Origin: Halomonas sp. 25-S5
Lineage (GTDB): Bacteria; Pseudomonadota; Gammaproteobacteria; Pseudomonadales; Halomonadaceae
Length of the DNA: 64,000 nucleotides
Reading direction: 5' to 3'
Assembly: GCF_029889845.1 (NCBI RefSeq)
Contig: NZ_JARANV010000003.1
Span: 172,391-236,390 of the forward strand
Under the pieces are notes generated by a model. That model saw nothing but the letters and a program-made list of their open reading frames with translations. It did not search any database and was not told the DNA's origin. This document shows, in pieces, positions 55,753 through 63,946 of this stretch. Each line of letters opens with the position of its first letter. The stretch's first letter is position 1. The position numbers and the translations under genes were made by a program.

Positions 55753-56694
55753 GTGCAAGCCATCAATACCCTGCGTATCGCCACCCGCAAGAGTCAACTG
55801 GCCATGTGGCAGGCCGAGCATGTCCGCGACCGACTGATGGCTGCCCATCCCGGCCTGAAGGTGGAGCTGGTGGCCATGTCCACCCGCGGCGACAAGATCC
55901 TCGACACGCCGTTGGCCAAGGTCGGCGGCAAGGGGCTGTTCGTCAAGGAGCTGGAGGAGGCGATGCTCGACGGCCGCGCCGACATCGCCGTGCACTCCAT
56001 GAAGGATGTGCCCATGCACTTTCCCGAGAGCCTGGGGCTCTCGGTGATCCTCGAGGGCGCCGAGCCCACCGACGCCTTCGTCTCCAACCACTACGCCTCC
56101 CTGGATGCGCTGCCCGAGGGCGCGCGCATTGGCACCTCGAGCCTGCGGCGCGGCCTGCAGATGCGCGAGGCGCGCCCCGATCTCGAGGTCCTGAGCCTGC
56201 GTGGCAACGTCCAGACCCGGCTAGGCAAGCTTGACGACGGCGAGTTCGACGCCATCCTGCTGGCCACCTCCGGCCTCCGGCGGCTGGGACTCGACGATCG
56301 CATCACCATGGAGCTGCCCCCCGAGGTCTGCCTGCCGGCCTGCGGCCAGGGGGCGCTGGGTATCGAGTGTCGCCTGCACGACCCCGAACTGCTGGCGCTG
56401 CTCACCCCCCTGGACGACGCGACCACCGCGACCCGGGTGCGCGCCGAGCGTGCCATGAACACTCGCCTGGAGGGGGGCTGCCAGGTGCCCATCGGTGGTC
56501 ATGCGGTGTTCGAGGATGACGGCCAGACCCTGTGGCTGCGTGCCCTGGTGGGCAATCCGGAGGGTACCCGGGTGCTGCGTGCCGAGGGGCGCGGCTCCCT
56601 GCATGAGCCGGAGGCCCTGGGCATTCGCGTCGCCGAGGAGCTGCTCGACCAGGGCGCCGGCGAGATCCTCGCCGAGGTCTACGGCGCCGTCTGA
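55753..56694 (+). CDS. hemC: Porphobilinogen deaminase
   Basis: A 313-residue enzyme assembling hydroxymethylbilane from four porphobilinogens. The dipyrromethane cofactor Cys is in [13 protein letters not shown], and [14 protein letters not shown] and the [13 protein letters not shown] segment are conserved. It starts with GTG at 55753, with GGGAG 6 bases upstream. In the 55491-55752 divergent gap a TATGAT hexamer (55672-55677) may be its -10 and a TACACT hexamer on the other strand that of argH. Its stop shares a base with the hemD start. Confidence 0.94.
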   Translation: MQAINTLRIATRKSQLAMWQAEHVRDRLMAAHPGLKVELVAMSTRGDKILDTPLAKVGGKGLFVKELEEAMLDGRADIAVHSMKDVPMHFPESLGLSVILEGAEPTDAFVSNHYASLDALPEGARIGTSSLRRGLQMREARPDLEVLSLRGNVQTRLGKLDDGEFDAILLATSGLRRLGLDDRITMELPPEVCLPACGQGALGIECRLHDPELLALLTPLDDATTATRVRAERAMNTRLEGGCQVPIGGHAVFEDDGQTLWLRALVGNPEGTRVLRAEGRGSLHEPEALGIRVAEELLDQGAGEILAEVYGAV

Positions 56695-57488
56695 TGGCAG
56701 ACCTGCCGGTACTGATCTCCCGCCCGGGCGAACGGGCCGGTCCGCTGGCTGCAGCCATCGAGGCCCGAGGCCTTGCCGTCAATCGCCTGGACGTCATGCA
56801 CCTCGAGGCGTTGCCGGACGCCCCGGCGACGCGGACTGCCTGGCTGGACATCGACCACTTCCATAAGGTGGTGGTGGTGAGCCCCTTCGCGGCCGAGTGC
56901 CTGGTCGAAGCGCTGGAACGCTACTGGCCGCAGCTGCCGGTGGGCATCGACTACTATGCCGTGGGGGCCTCCACCGCCGCCCTGCTGCATCGGCGTCTGG
57001 GGGTGCGGGTCCATGTGCCGTCGCCGTCGGCCGGCGAGGACACCAGCGAGGCGCTGCTGCGGCTCGCCTCGCTGCAGGCCCTCGAGGAGCGGCGCGTGCT
57101 GCTGGTCGCCGGCGAAGGGGGGCGCCCCCTGATCGCCGAGACCCTGGCGGCACGCGGCGCCCGGGTGACCCGGCTGGCGGTCTATCGCCGCCGCCTCCTC
57201 GACCCCGATCTCGCCATGCAGGCGCGCTTGGCGAATGGCGATTATCGTGCGCTGGTGGTCAGCAGCGGAGAAATCCTCGAACATCTGGCAAGATGGTGCA
57301 CAGACGCCGCCTTGAACCAACCGCTAATCGTTTCCAGCGCCCGGTTGGCTACACTGGCCGGCAGGCTGGGGTTTCGTTTCCCCGTCGTGGCGTCGGGTGC
57401 CACGCCTGCCGCCCTGGCGGTCGCGGTCGCCAGGAGCAGCGCCCCGGAGGAGGCCGATGTCGATCATGATGATCTCGAAAAGGGCTAG
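56694..57488 (+). CDS. hemD: Uroporphyrinogen-III synthase
   Basis: A 264-residue enzyme that cyclises hydroxymethylbilane with D-ring inversion. HemD sequences vary widely; here the assignment rests on the two-domain layout, VLISRPGERAGPLAAAIEARG at the N terminus, VVVVSPFAAECLVEAL (VFTS-like region), VLLVAGEGGRPLIAETLAARGARVTRLAVYRR and the position between hemC and hemX. The start at 56694 overlaps the hemC stop (TGATG). The last 20 residues are more polar and probably disordered. Confidence 0.88.
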   Translation: MADLPVLISRPGERAGPLAAAIEARGLAVNRLDVMHLEALPDAPATRTAWLDIDHFHKVVVVSPFAAECLVEALERYWPQLPVGIDYYAVGASTAALLHRRLGVRVHVPSPSAGEDTSEALLRLASLQALEERRVLLVAGEGGRPLIAETLAARGARVTRLAVYRRRLLDPDLAMQARLANGDYRALVVSSGEILEHLARWCTDAALNQPLIVSSARLATLAGRLGFRFPVVASGATPAALAVAVARSSAPEEADVDHDDLEKG

Positions 57489-57494
57489 CGACAG

Positions 57495-59075
57495 ATGAGC
57501 AAGCAACCACACGATCAGGATGAACAGCAGGCGCCCTCCGGCGCGGAACCGGCGAACTCGGGGGGCGAGGCCGACAAGCCGTCGGCTTCCGGCAGGCGCC
57601 GTTCACGGCGCTATGACAAGGCCGGCGGCAAGCAGGCCGCCGGCGCGTCGCAGGGCAAGCCGGATGCCACCGAGGCGCCCGCCGCGGCCCGCGAGTCCGG
57701 CGCCGGGAAGGCGCCTTCCGCCGCGGCCGAGTCGTCCGCCAGTCCGGCAAAGGCCGACAAGCCTGCCTCCGGCGGCGACAAGCCCGCGGCGGAAAAACCC
57801 ACCGCCCAGCAGCCTGGCGCGGAGAAGCCGAGCGCAGAAGAGAAGCCCAGCGCGGACAAGCCCAGCGCGAGCCAGGCATCCAGCGCCAAGCCTGCTTCCC
57901 CGAAGAGTGGGTCCGACAAGCCCGCCAGTGCCGACAAGTCGGCCAGTGGCAACAAGGCCGGCAGTACCGGCAAGCCCGCCGGCAACGGTGGTGCCGGCGG
58001 CGGCAGGCCCGCGAGCGCGGCGGCTGACGGCGGCGGCAAGCGCGGTGGCAAGGCCGGAATCCTGGCCCTGGTGCTGGTGATCCTGCTGGCCATCGGCGTG
58101 GGTCTGTTGGGCTGGCAGGGTTGGCAGCGGCTGGAGGCCCAGCAGCAGCGCCTTGCCGCGCTGCCCGACGACGTGGCCAGCCAGTCACAGATCGGCGAGC
58201 TGCAGGGGCGTCTCGAGAGCGCCGAGAGCGAGCGTAACGCGACGCTGGACTCGGCCCTCTCCGATCTGCGCAGCGAATTTGCCGACTACCGCAGCAGCGT
58301 CGACGAGACCTTGGACAAGGTGCTCGACGAGCTCTCCCGTGAGCAGAGCACCGACGAGCGTGACTGGCTGCACGCCGAAGCGGCTTATCTGCTGCGCCTG
58401 GCCAACCAGCGCCTGCAGCTGGAGCGCGATGTCGAGGGCGCTGCCGCCCTGCTGCGCACCGCCGACGCGCGGCTGCGCGAGGCCGACAACCCGGCCCTGA
58501 CGCCGGTGCGCCGCGAGATCGCCTCCGAGCTTGCCGCGCTGGATTCGGTGCCGCAGGTCGACCGTACCGGGCTCTACCTGGCGCTCAACGCCCAGCAGGA
58601 GCAGCTCGCCGGCCAGCCACTGGCCCAGGATGTCGAGGAAGTCACCGCCGGTGCCACCCTCGAGGAGGCCCCCTCGGGCGGCTGGCGGGAGCAGCTGGCG
58701 CGTTTCGGTGGCGAGCTCAAGGACCTGGTCACCGTGCGCAAGCATGACCAGGCCCTCGAGGCGCTGATCTCGCCGGAGCAGGAGTCCTACCTGCGCCAGA
58801 GCGTGCGCCTGGTGCTCGAGCAATCCCAGCTGGCGCTGCTCAAGGAGGAGCAGGCGCTCTATGAGGCCAGCCTCGACAAGGCCCTGACGCTGATCCGCGG
58901 CTACTACGATACCGACGCCGGCGGCGTCCAGGCGGTGATCGAGCGTCTCGAGGCTCTCAAGCAGCGCAGCATTCACCCGGAGCTTCCCGATATCAGTGGC
59001 TCCCAGCAGGCGCTGGCGGCCTTCATCGAGCGGCGCTTCGAGAGTCGTGACGACGGCCAGGGAGATGACGCATGA
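57495..59075 (+). CDS. hemX: HemX-like membrane protein
   Basis: A 526-residue inner-membrane protein annotated in databases as uroporphyrinogen-III C-methyltransferase, though HemX lacks a methyltransferase domain; its function in haem metabolism is unsettled. Residues 1-185 are low complexity: Ala, Ser, Lys, Pro and Glu with SADKPSA-like short repeats. One membrane helix is at 188-207 (GILALVLVILLAIGVGLLGW). A coiled coil (about 212-290) and a periplasmic helical domain follow. The N-terminal extension is longer than in E. coli. It overlaps hemY by 4 bases. Confidence 0.87.
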   Translation: MSKQPHDQDEQQAPSGAEPANSGGEADKPSASGRRRSRRYDKAGGKQAAGASQGKPDATEAPAAARESGAGKAPSAAAESSASPAKADKPASGGDKPAAEKPTAQQPGAEKPSAEEKPSADKPSASQASSAKPASPKSGSDKPASADKSASGNKAGSTGKPAGNGGAGGGRPASAAADGGGKRGGKAGILALVLVILLAIGVGLLGWQGWQRLEAQQQRLAALPDDVASQSQIGELQGRLESAESERNATLDSALSDLRSEFADYRSSVDETLDKVLDELSREQSTDERDWLHAEAAYLLRLANQRLQLERDVEGAAALLRTADARLREADNPALTPVRREIASELAALDSVPQVDRTGLYLALNAQQEQLAGQPLAQDVEEVTAGATLEEAPSGGWREQLARFGGELKDLVTVRKHDQALEALISPEQESYLRQSVRLVLEQSQLALLKEEQALYEASLDKALTLIRGYYDTDAGGVQAVIERLEALKQRSIHPELPDISGSQQALAAFIERRFESRDDGQGDDA

Positions 59076-60355
59076 GAAAGCTGATCCTGATCGTGGTCCT
59101 GGGCCTGGCGCTCGGGGCGCTGTTCGGCCAGCTGATGATGTCGGTGCCGGGCTACTGGCTGGTGCGGGTGGGCGACACCTCCCTCCAGACCTCCTTCTGG
59201 TTCGGCCTGGTGCTCCTGCTGGCCGCCTTCATCGTGCTGCACTTCGGCCTGCGCCTGCTGATGCGCCTGACGCGGCCGGTGAGTCGCTTCAAGGTGTGGA
59301 ACAGCCGTGCCCGTAACCGCAACGCCATGAAGCGCACCGTGCGCGGCCTGGTGGCGCTGGCCGAGGGGCGCTGGAAGAAGGCCGAGAAGTCACTGGTCAA
59401 GGCGGCCGACGACTCCAGTACGCCGCTGGTCAACTACCTCTCGGCGGCCCTGGCGGCCCACTATCAGGGGCGCTACGAGCAGGCCGACACCCTGCTCAAG
59501 CGGGCGCACCTGAGCACCGAGGGGGCCGACACCGCGGTGGGCATGATGCAGGCCCAGCTGATGCTGGACCGCCAGCAGTACGAGGAGGCGCTGGCGATCC
59601 TCACCCGCCTGGACCGCCATCTGCCGAACCACCCCCAAGTGCTCAAGCAGCTCAAGCAGGCCTACCTCAGCGTCAGCGACTGGGATGGCCTGCGCCACCT
59701 GATGCCCCGTCTGGGGGCCCAGCAGCTGGTCTCCCGCGAGGAGCGCGAGCAGCTCGAGCAGCGCGCCTACCGCGAGCTGATCGGCCAGGAGGCGCGCAAT
59801 CCCGGTGACATCGAGCGGGTCCGCAACCTCTGGGCCGACATGCCGGACCACCTGCGCACCAACACCGACCTGATCGTGCTCTATGCCGAGGCGCTGGTGC
59901 GGGGCCACGAGGAGGGCATCGCCGAGCGGCTGCTGCGCCACTCGCTCAAGGAGCACTGGGACAGCCGCCTGGTGTTGCGTTATGGCCTGCTCGACGTGGA
60001 TGCTCGCCGGCAACTGGTGCTCGCCGAGAAGTGGCTGCAGGAGCGGCCCAACGACCCGGATCTGCTGCTGACCCTGGGGCGCCTGTCGCTGCGCAACGCC
60101 TACTGGGGCAAGGCCCAGGAGTACTTCGAGGCGAGCCAGCGCCAGCGGCCCAGCGGGGTGGCCTGTGCCGAGCTGGCCCGGCTCTATGCCAACCTCGGCG
60201 AGCACCAGAAGAGCCAGCTCTTTTACCGCCAGAGCGTCGAACTGCTCGACAAGTCGCTGCCTTCCTTGCCTCAGCCGAGCGAGGAGCCGCACGAGGAGCC
60301 GCACGAGGAGCCGCACGAGGAGCCGCACGAGGAGAAGCAGAGCAAGACGGCCTGA
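59072..60355 (+). CDS. hemY: HemY-like TPR protein
   Basis: A 427-residue inner-membrane protein of the HemY_N family, found with HemX in the hem operon; function unclear. Two helices (about residues 2-22 and 46-66) are followed by an Arg-rich stretch and TPR-like helical repeats (ALAAHYQGRYEQADTLLKRAHLS and PDLLLTLGRLSLRNAYWGKAQEYFEASQR). The C terminus carries four EEPH repeats and a lysine-containing end, coded by a 12-bp tandem repeat. Overlap ATGA with hemX. It is unrelated to protoporphyrinogen oxidase HemY of Gram-positives. Confidence 0.9.
   Translation: MRKLILIVVLGLALGALFGQLMMSVPGYWLVRVGDTSLQTSFWFGLVLLLAAFIVLHFGLRLLMRLTRPVSRFKVWNSRARNRNAMKRTVRGLVALAEGRWKKAEKSLVKAADDSSTPLVNYLSAALAAHYQGRYEQADTLLKRAHLSTEGADTAVGMMQAQLMLDRQQYEEALAILTRLDRHLPNHPQVLKQLKQAYLSVSDWDGLRHLMPRLGAQQLVSREEREQLEQRAYRELIGQEARNPGDIERVRNLWADMPDHLRTNTDLIVLYAEALVRGHEEGIAERLLRHSLKEHWDSRLVLRYGLLDVDARRQLVLAEKWLQERPNDPDLLLTLGRLSLRNAYWGKAQEYFEASQRQRPSGVACAELARLYANLGEHQKSQLFYRQSVELLDKSLPSLPQPSEEPHEEPHEEPHEEPHEEKQSKTA
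60281..60334 (+). repeat. 12-bp tandem repeat in the hemY 3' end
   Basis: Four perfect copies of GAGGAGCCGCAC (60281-60328) and a partial fifth (GAGGAG) encode four EEPH units plus EE, from residue 404, just before the C terminus. Being in frame, unit number can change without frameshift. Confidence 0.95.
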
Positions 60356-60390
60356 GCGCTCCGCCGCCGGGCCGGCCAGTGATCCACTTT

Positions 60391-60416
60391 CAAGGGGCGC
60401 CAGATGGCGCCCCTTG
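60391..60416 (+). terminator. Terminator after hemY
   Basis: A 12-bp perfect stem CAAGGGGCGCCA/TGGCGCCCCTTG with a 2-base loop, 35 bases after hemY, followed by TATTG. Terminates the hemCDXY operon. Confidence 0.75.
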
Positions 60417-60479
60417 TATTGCCTGGTCATCCGCGATTGCCAGTTGCGGTGGGTGGCCGCCGCCCTTCCCCAAACGCCA

Positions 60480-60505
60480 GCGGGGCTGCCTATCGGCAGC
60501 CCCGC
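60480..60505 (-). terminator. Terminator hairpin of the MscS-type gene
   Basis: An 11-bp stem GCGGGGCTGCC/GGCAGCCCCGC with loop TATC, 31 bases past the end of the MscS-type channel gene (minus strand). On that strand the tail is TGGCGTTTGG, a weak U tract. Together with the preceding hairpin it separates two convergent units. Confidence 0.55.
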
Positions 60506-60536
60506 TGTTCGCACGCGTGGCAGTATCGCCAGGGCG

Positions 60537-62867
60537 TCAGGAACTTTCGACGTCACTCCCACCAGGGTTGCGATGGTCGGGGTCGGCGATCTCCTGGATG
60601 CCGTGCTTGGGGTCATCATCCTGATGGGGCGCGGCCCCCTTGCGCTGCCGTGCCGTGGACTCCAGCACCCGCACATTGGCGGCCGGTGAACGTCCCGCCT
60701 TGTCCTCGCCGAAGTAGAGCGTGGTGTGCGGGAAGGGAATCTCTATGCCGGCCTCGTCGAAGCGCAGCTTGACCAGGCGGTTGTAGGCACGGCCCACGGC
60801 CCACTGGTCACCCGGCGTGGTCTTGATCACCACCCGGATGTTCACCGAGCTGTCGGCCAGCGCCACGACGCCGGCCACGGTGAGCGGTTCCAGCAGCTTG
60901 TGGCCGTGCTCATCGCTGGCCTGGAGGTCCTCGAAGGCCCGCTTGAGCTGTTCGATGGCCTCGTCGATGCTCTCGCGGTAGGCGATGCCGTACTCGCCCA
61001 CATGGTTGCCGAACTCGCGCATGTAGTTGGAGACGGTATCCACGCTGGAGAAGGGCACGATGTGGTAAGTGCCGGAGAGATCACGGATGCCCACCGAGCG
61101 GATGCTGAGCTTCTCGGCGGTGCCGGTGACGCCCCCCACCGTGACCACGTCGCCGGTATTCATGGCGTTCTCCACCTGAATGAAGATGCCGGTGATGATG
61201 TCCTGCACCAGCTTCTGGGAGCCGAAGCCGATGGCCAGGCCCAGCACGCCGGCACCGGCGATCAGCGGGCCGATGTTGATGCCGATCTCGGCCAGCACGA
61301 TCATCGCGGTCATGGTGATCAGTGCGATGGCCAGGGCGTTACGGAACAGGGCCAGCAGGGTCTGGGCGCGGGCCGAGGGCACGCCGCTGCCGGTCTCCGG
61401 ATTGAGCTTGTGCTCGATCAGGCTGGCCAGGCCCAGCCAGACGGCCACGGCGATCACCAGGATCGCCGCCACGCTGATTACCATGCCGACCAGGCCGCGG
61501 CCCGCCTCTGAGGCGTACCAGGCCGCCAGGTCGAAGGCGCCCCAGGCGTTCAGCACCACCAGGATCACCGCAATCAGGATCAGGGTGCGGATGACCCGCA
61601 GGGCATTGGGCACATAGCTGTTGAGCCGTGGCTCGAGCAGCGGCAGCTTGCGGCGCAGGTCGTCGCTCAGCCGGATGCGCCGGCCGATGGTCTGGGTCAG
61701 GAAGCTGGAGGCCAGCATGCCCACCAGCACGGTCGCCAGGGTCTTGAGGGTGGCGATGAGCACGAAGGGCAGGGCATCCGCGGGGCGGGTCAGGGTGAGC
61801 ACCAGCACCATCACGAAGTAGGCCAGGGCGAACAGGTGCCAGGTGCGGGCGAACAGCTGCAGCGAGACCCGGCTGGCCGCCATGGTGGCGTTATTGGCCT
61901 TGTGGTTGAGGGCGTCGCGGAGGCGAACCCGGTTGCGCAGCACCACGGCGACCGCATAGATGAAGGCACCGACCATGATCAGGGTGCCGATGCTCTGGCC
62001 CAGGGTCGGCGACAGGTAGACGTTGACCAGCGGCACCACCACCATCAGGCCATAGCCCACCAGCCCGATCAGACGGGCAATCCAGCCATTCCAGTAAGCG
62101 GCGTCCTCGGCTCCCACCGGCAGCAGGCGCAGCCCCTCGTAGCGTGACGAAAAGAGCATGCGCACGGCCGCCTTGAGTAGCTCGATCACCAGGAAGGCGT
62201 TGAGGAACAGCGAGGCACGGGTGGAGAGTTCGCCGGTCTCGCCTACCGCGAAGGTGGCGACCAGGTTGCCACCCACGTAGGCCAGGGCCACCACCGCCAC
62301 GTCGATCACGGCCGCCAGGGCTACGCAGAGCACCAGGCGCAGCACCGGGGTCAGACCCTGGCCGTTGAGCGACCACCGGCTGATGCGCGTGAACAGTGGC
62401 CGGGCCAGCCGGCGGATGGCCACGAACAGCACGAAGGTGGCCAGTATCACCAGCCCGAGGTTGATGGTGGCGCTGGTGAAGGCGGCCGTGTCGAAGCTGC
62501 TGGTCGCATCGGCACTGCCGGTGAACAGCCCGCCGAGCACTTCCACCAGGCTGGTGAACTGGCTACCGACATCACCGACGATGCGGCTGGTGGCTTCAGC
62601 CAGCTGCCTGGGCAGCGAGGGCTCGGAGACGGCGGTGATCGACTCGGCAGCCGCCGATTCGGAGGCGGCGACGTTACCGGCCATGCCGCGCAGCTGGTCG
62701 ATCAGCTGCTGACGTGACTGCTCGTTCTCGAGCAGGTCGGCCAGGGTGGAGTAGGCCGGTGGCTCGCTGCCGGCATCGGCCTGCTGGGCCTGGGCCGGGG
62801 TGGCGAGTGCCACCAAGGCAATCAGCAGCCAGGCGAGGATGGCAGGGATGGCTCGCATTGGGTTCAC
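60537..62867 (-). CDS. Large mechanosensitive ion channel (MscS family, YbiO-like)
   Basis: A 776-residue inner-membrane channel that opens on membrane tension and releases solutes at osmotic downshock. Signal peptide (to about residue 28, AQA), a periplasmic segment, roughly ten helices, and the MscS pore-lining helix with the beta domain: AGAGVLGLAIGFGSQKLVQDIITGIFIQVENAMNTGDVVTVGGVTGT. The C-terminal 60 residues are hydrophilic. A GTG start at 62867 is favoured because GGAGG lies 7 bases upstream; an ATG at 62858 has its ribosome site too far away. The size and layout resemble YbiO. Confidence 0.9.
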   Translation of the reverse strand: MNPMRAIPAILAWLLIALVALATPAQAQQADAGSEPPAYSTLADLLENEQSRQQLIDQLRGMAGNVAASESAAAESITAVSEPSLPRQLAEATSRIVGDVGSQFTSLVEVLGGLFTGSADATSSFDTAAFTSATINLGLVILATFVLFVAIRRLARPLFTRISRWSLNGQGLTPVLRLVLCVALAAVIDVAVVALAYVGGNLVATFAVGETGELSTRASLFLNAFLVIELLKAAVRMLFSSRYEGLRLLPVGAEDAAYWNGWIARLIGLVGYGLMVVVPLVNVYLSPTLGQSIGTLIMVGAFIYAVAVVLRNRVRLRDALNHKANNATMAASRVSLQLFARTWHLFALAYFVMVLVLTLTRPADALPFVLIATLKTLATVLVGMLASSFLTQTIGRRIRLSDDLRRKLPLLEPRLNSYVPNALRVIRTLILIAVILVVLNAWGAFDLAAWYASEAGRGLVGMVISVAAILVIAVAVWLGLASLIEHKLNPETGSGVPSARAQTLLALFRNALAIALITMTAMIVLAEIGINIGPLIAGAGVLGLAIGFGSQKLVQDIITGIFIQVENAMNTGDVVTVGGVTGTAEKLSIRSVGIRDLSGTYHIVPFSSVDTVSNYMREFGNHVGEYGIAYRESIDEAIEQLKRAFEDLQASDEHGHKLLEPLTVAGVVALADSSVNIRVVIKTTPGDQWAVGRAYNRLVKLRFDEAGIEIPFPHTTLYFGEDKAGRSPAANVRVLESTARQRKGAAPHQDDDPKHGIQEIADPDHRNPGGSDVESS

Positions 62868-62981
62868 GCGGTGACCTCCGTCTCTTGGCGTATTGACGAT
62901 GTGGTGTCAGGGTTACGATCGTTTATCAGCATGATACGGACTTTGACCCGGGGTCACGACCCGCGCTGTCATCGCATTTTC

Positions 62982-63026
62982 ATGTACATTAATTGTACAT
63001 CATGGTAATATTGTGCGAATATTGTG
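62982..63026. promoter_or_regulatory. A+T-rich palindrome and direct repeats upstream of crcB
   Basis: ATGTACA-N5-TGTACAT (62982-63000) is a perfect 7-bp inverted repeat in an A+T-rich patch. Two copies of AATATTGTG (63007-63015 and 63018-63026) follow. They probably belong to promoters of the divergent mscS-type and crcB genes. I do not recognise the operator. Confidence 0.5.
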
Positions 63027-63081
63027 TCCAGCAGCGACTCGAGGGTCCCTGCCCCCTGCAAGGCAAGCATGCGATACTCTT

Positions 63082-63109
63082 GGCCATCCTCATCGGGTGG
63101 CCTTTTTTT
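63082..63109 (+). terminator. Intrinsic terminator inside the crcB leader
   Basis: GGCCATCC/GGGTGGCC form an 8-bp stem with one T-G wobble and loop of 5, followed directly by seven T. No gene lies on the plus strand upstream of it before the divergent start at 62867, so it ends a short leader or a small RNA beginning near 63010-63030. A fluoride riboswitch is common at this place, but I cannot match its conserved core. Confidence 0.75.
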
Positions 63110-63161
63110 GGCGCTTCGTCGCCATCGTCCTGGGGCCTTTCCCGCAACGCCTGGAGAGTGG

Positions 63162-63551
63162 ATGAGCATCGACCCGCTGGTGCTGCTGGCCGTGGCCGGT
63201 GGCGGGGGGTTGGGCGGCATGGCGCGCCTGGCGGTGAGCAATGTCGTGACCCGTTACCTGGGGGCCGGCTTGCCCTGGGGGACCCTGGTGGTCAACCTGA
63301 GTGGCGCCCTGCTGATGGGCATGCTGGCCGGGGGGCTGGGCCTGCCCGGGCCCGTGGCGGGGCCGGCCTGGTCGCTGCTGGCCATCGGCCTGCTGGGGGG
63401 CTACACCACCGTCTCCTCCTTCAGCCTGCAGACCCTGACGCTCTGGCAGCAACGGCGCATGGCCGCGGCCCTGGGCTACGTCGCCCTGACCCTGGGAACG
63501 GGGTTCGCGGCCCTGCTGGCCGGGACCTGGCTGGCGGGGGGCCTGCCTTGA
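63162..63551 (+). CDS. crcB: Fluoride channel CrcB/Fluc, first paralogue
   Basis: A 129-residue four-helix protein of the Fluc fluoride channels, which expel F- from the cytoplasm. Conserved parts: GGLGGMARLAVSNVV, GTLVVNLSGALLMG (Asn), and the TM3 break GLLGGYTTVSSFSLQTL (normally GGxTTFS), with Val replacing Phe after the Thr pair. Start at 63162 after GGAGAGTGG. Its TGA overlaps the TTG start of the second paralogue, so they are co-translated. Confidence 0.88.
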   Translation: MSIDPLVLLAVAGGGGLGGMARLAVSNVVTRYLGAGLPWGTLVVNLSGALLMGMLAGGLGLPGPVAGPAWSLLAIGLLGGYTTVSSFSLQTLTLWQQRRMAAALGYVALTLGTGFAALLAGTWLAGGLP

Positions 63552-63940
63552 TCGCCTGGCGTGCCTATGGTGCCCTGGGGCTGGGCAGTGCCCTGGGGGC
63601 CACGCTGCGCTACTTGGCCGCGCTGGCGCTGGCGGGGCCGGCCTTCCCCTGGGCCACCCTGGCGGTGAATGGCCTCGGTTCCTGGCTGATTGCCGGTTTC
63701 GCCGCCTATGCCGCCCGCCGCACTCGCGGCCGGGTCGCGCGCTGGCAACCCTTCCTCGTCGGCGGTTTCTGTGGCGGCTTCACCACCTTCTCGCTGTTTG
63801 GCCTGGAGACACTGGACCTGATGCAGCAGGGCCGCCAAGTGGCGGCCCTGAGCTATGTGGCGGTCAGTCTCGTGGTATGGCTGGGCGGCGCCTGGGCGGG
63901 ACATCACGCCGGGCAGCGGCTGGCGCTCGCCCGGCAGTGA
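63548..63940 (+). CDS. crcB: Fluoride channel CrcB/Fluc, second paralogue
   Basis: A 130-residue Fluc protein. GALGLGSALGATLRYLAAL (conserved R-Y), WATLAVNGLGSWLIAGF and LVGGFCGGFTTFSLFGLETLDLMQ match the family consensus well, with intact GGFTTFS. It begins with TTG at 63548 overlapping the first gene's stop (TTGA); no ATG fits. The pair could form homodimers or, as for tandem Fluc genes in Gram-positive bacteria, a heterodimer. This copy is closer to the standard than the first. Confidence 0.88.
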   Translation: MIAWRAYGALGLGSALGATLRYLAALALAGPAFPWATLAVNGLGSWLIAGFAAYAARRTRGRVARWQPFLVGGFCGGFTTFSLFGLETLDLMQQGRQVAALSYVAVSLVVWLGGAWAGHHAGQRLALARQ

Positions 63941-63946
63941 GAGGCC

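Noticed and set aside
63010..63109. Fluoride riboswitch before crcB
   Set aside because: The conserved GGNGAUGG and UGAUGACUCC-type elements could not be found; only the terminator is clear. A covariance search would settle it.
62969..63241. 90-codon minus-strand frame opposite the crcB leader
   Set aside because: No ribosome-binding site, crosses the crcB start, and its sequence is Pro/Arg-rich shadow; the frame ends in the palindrome.
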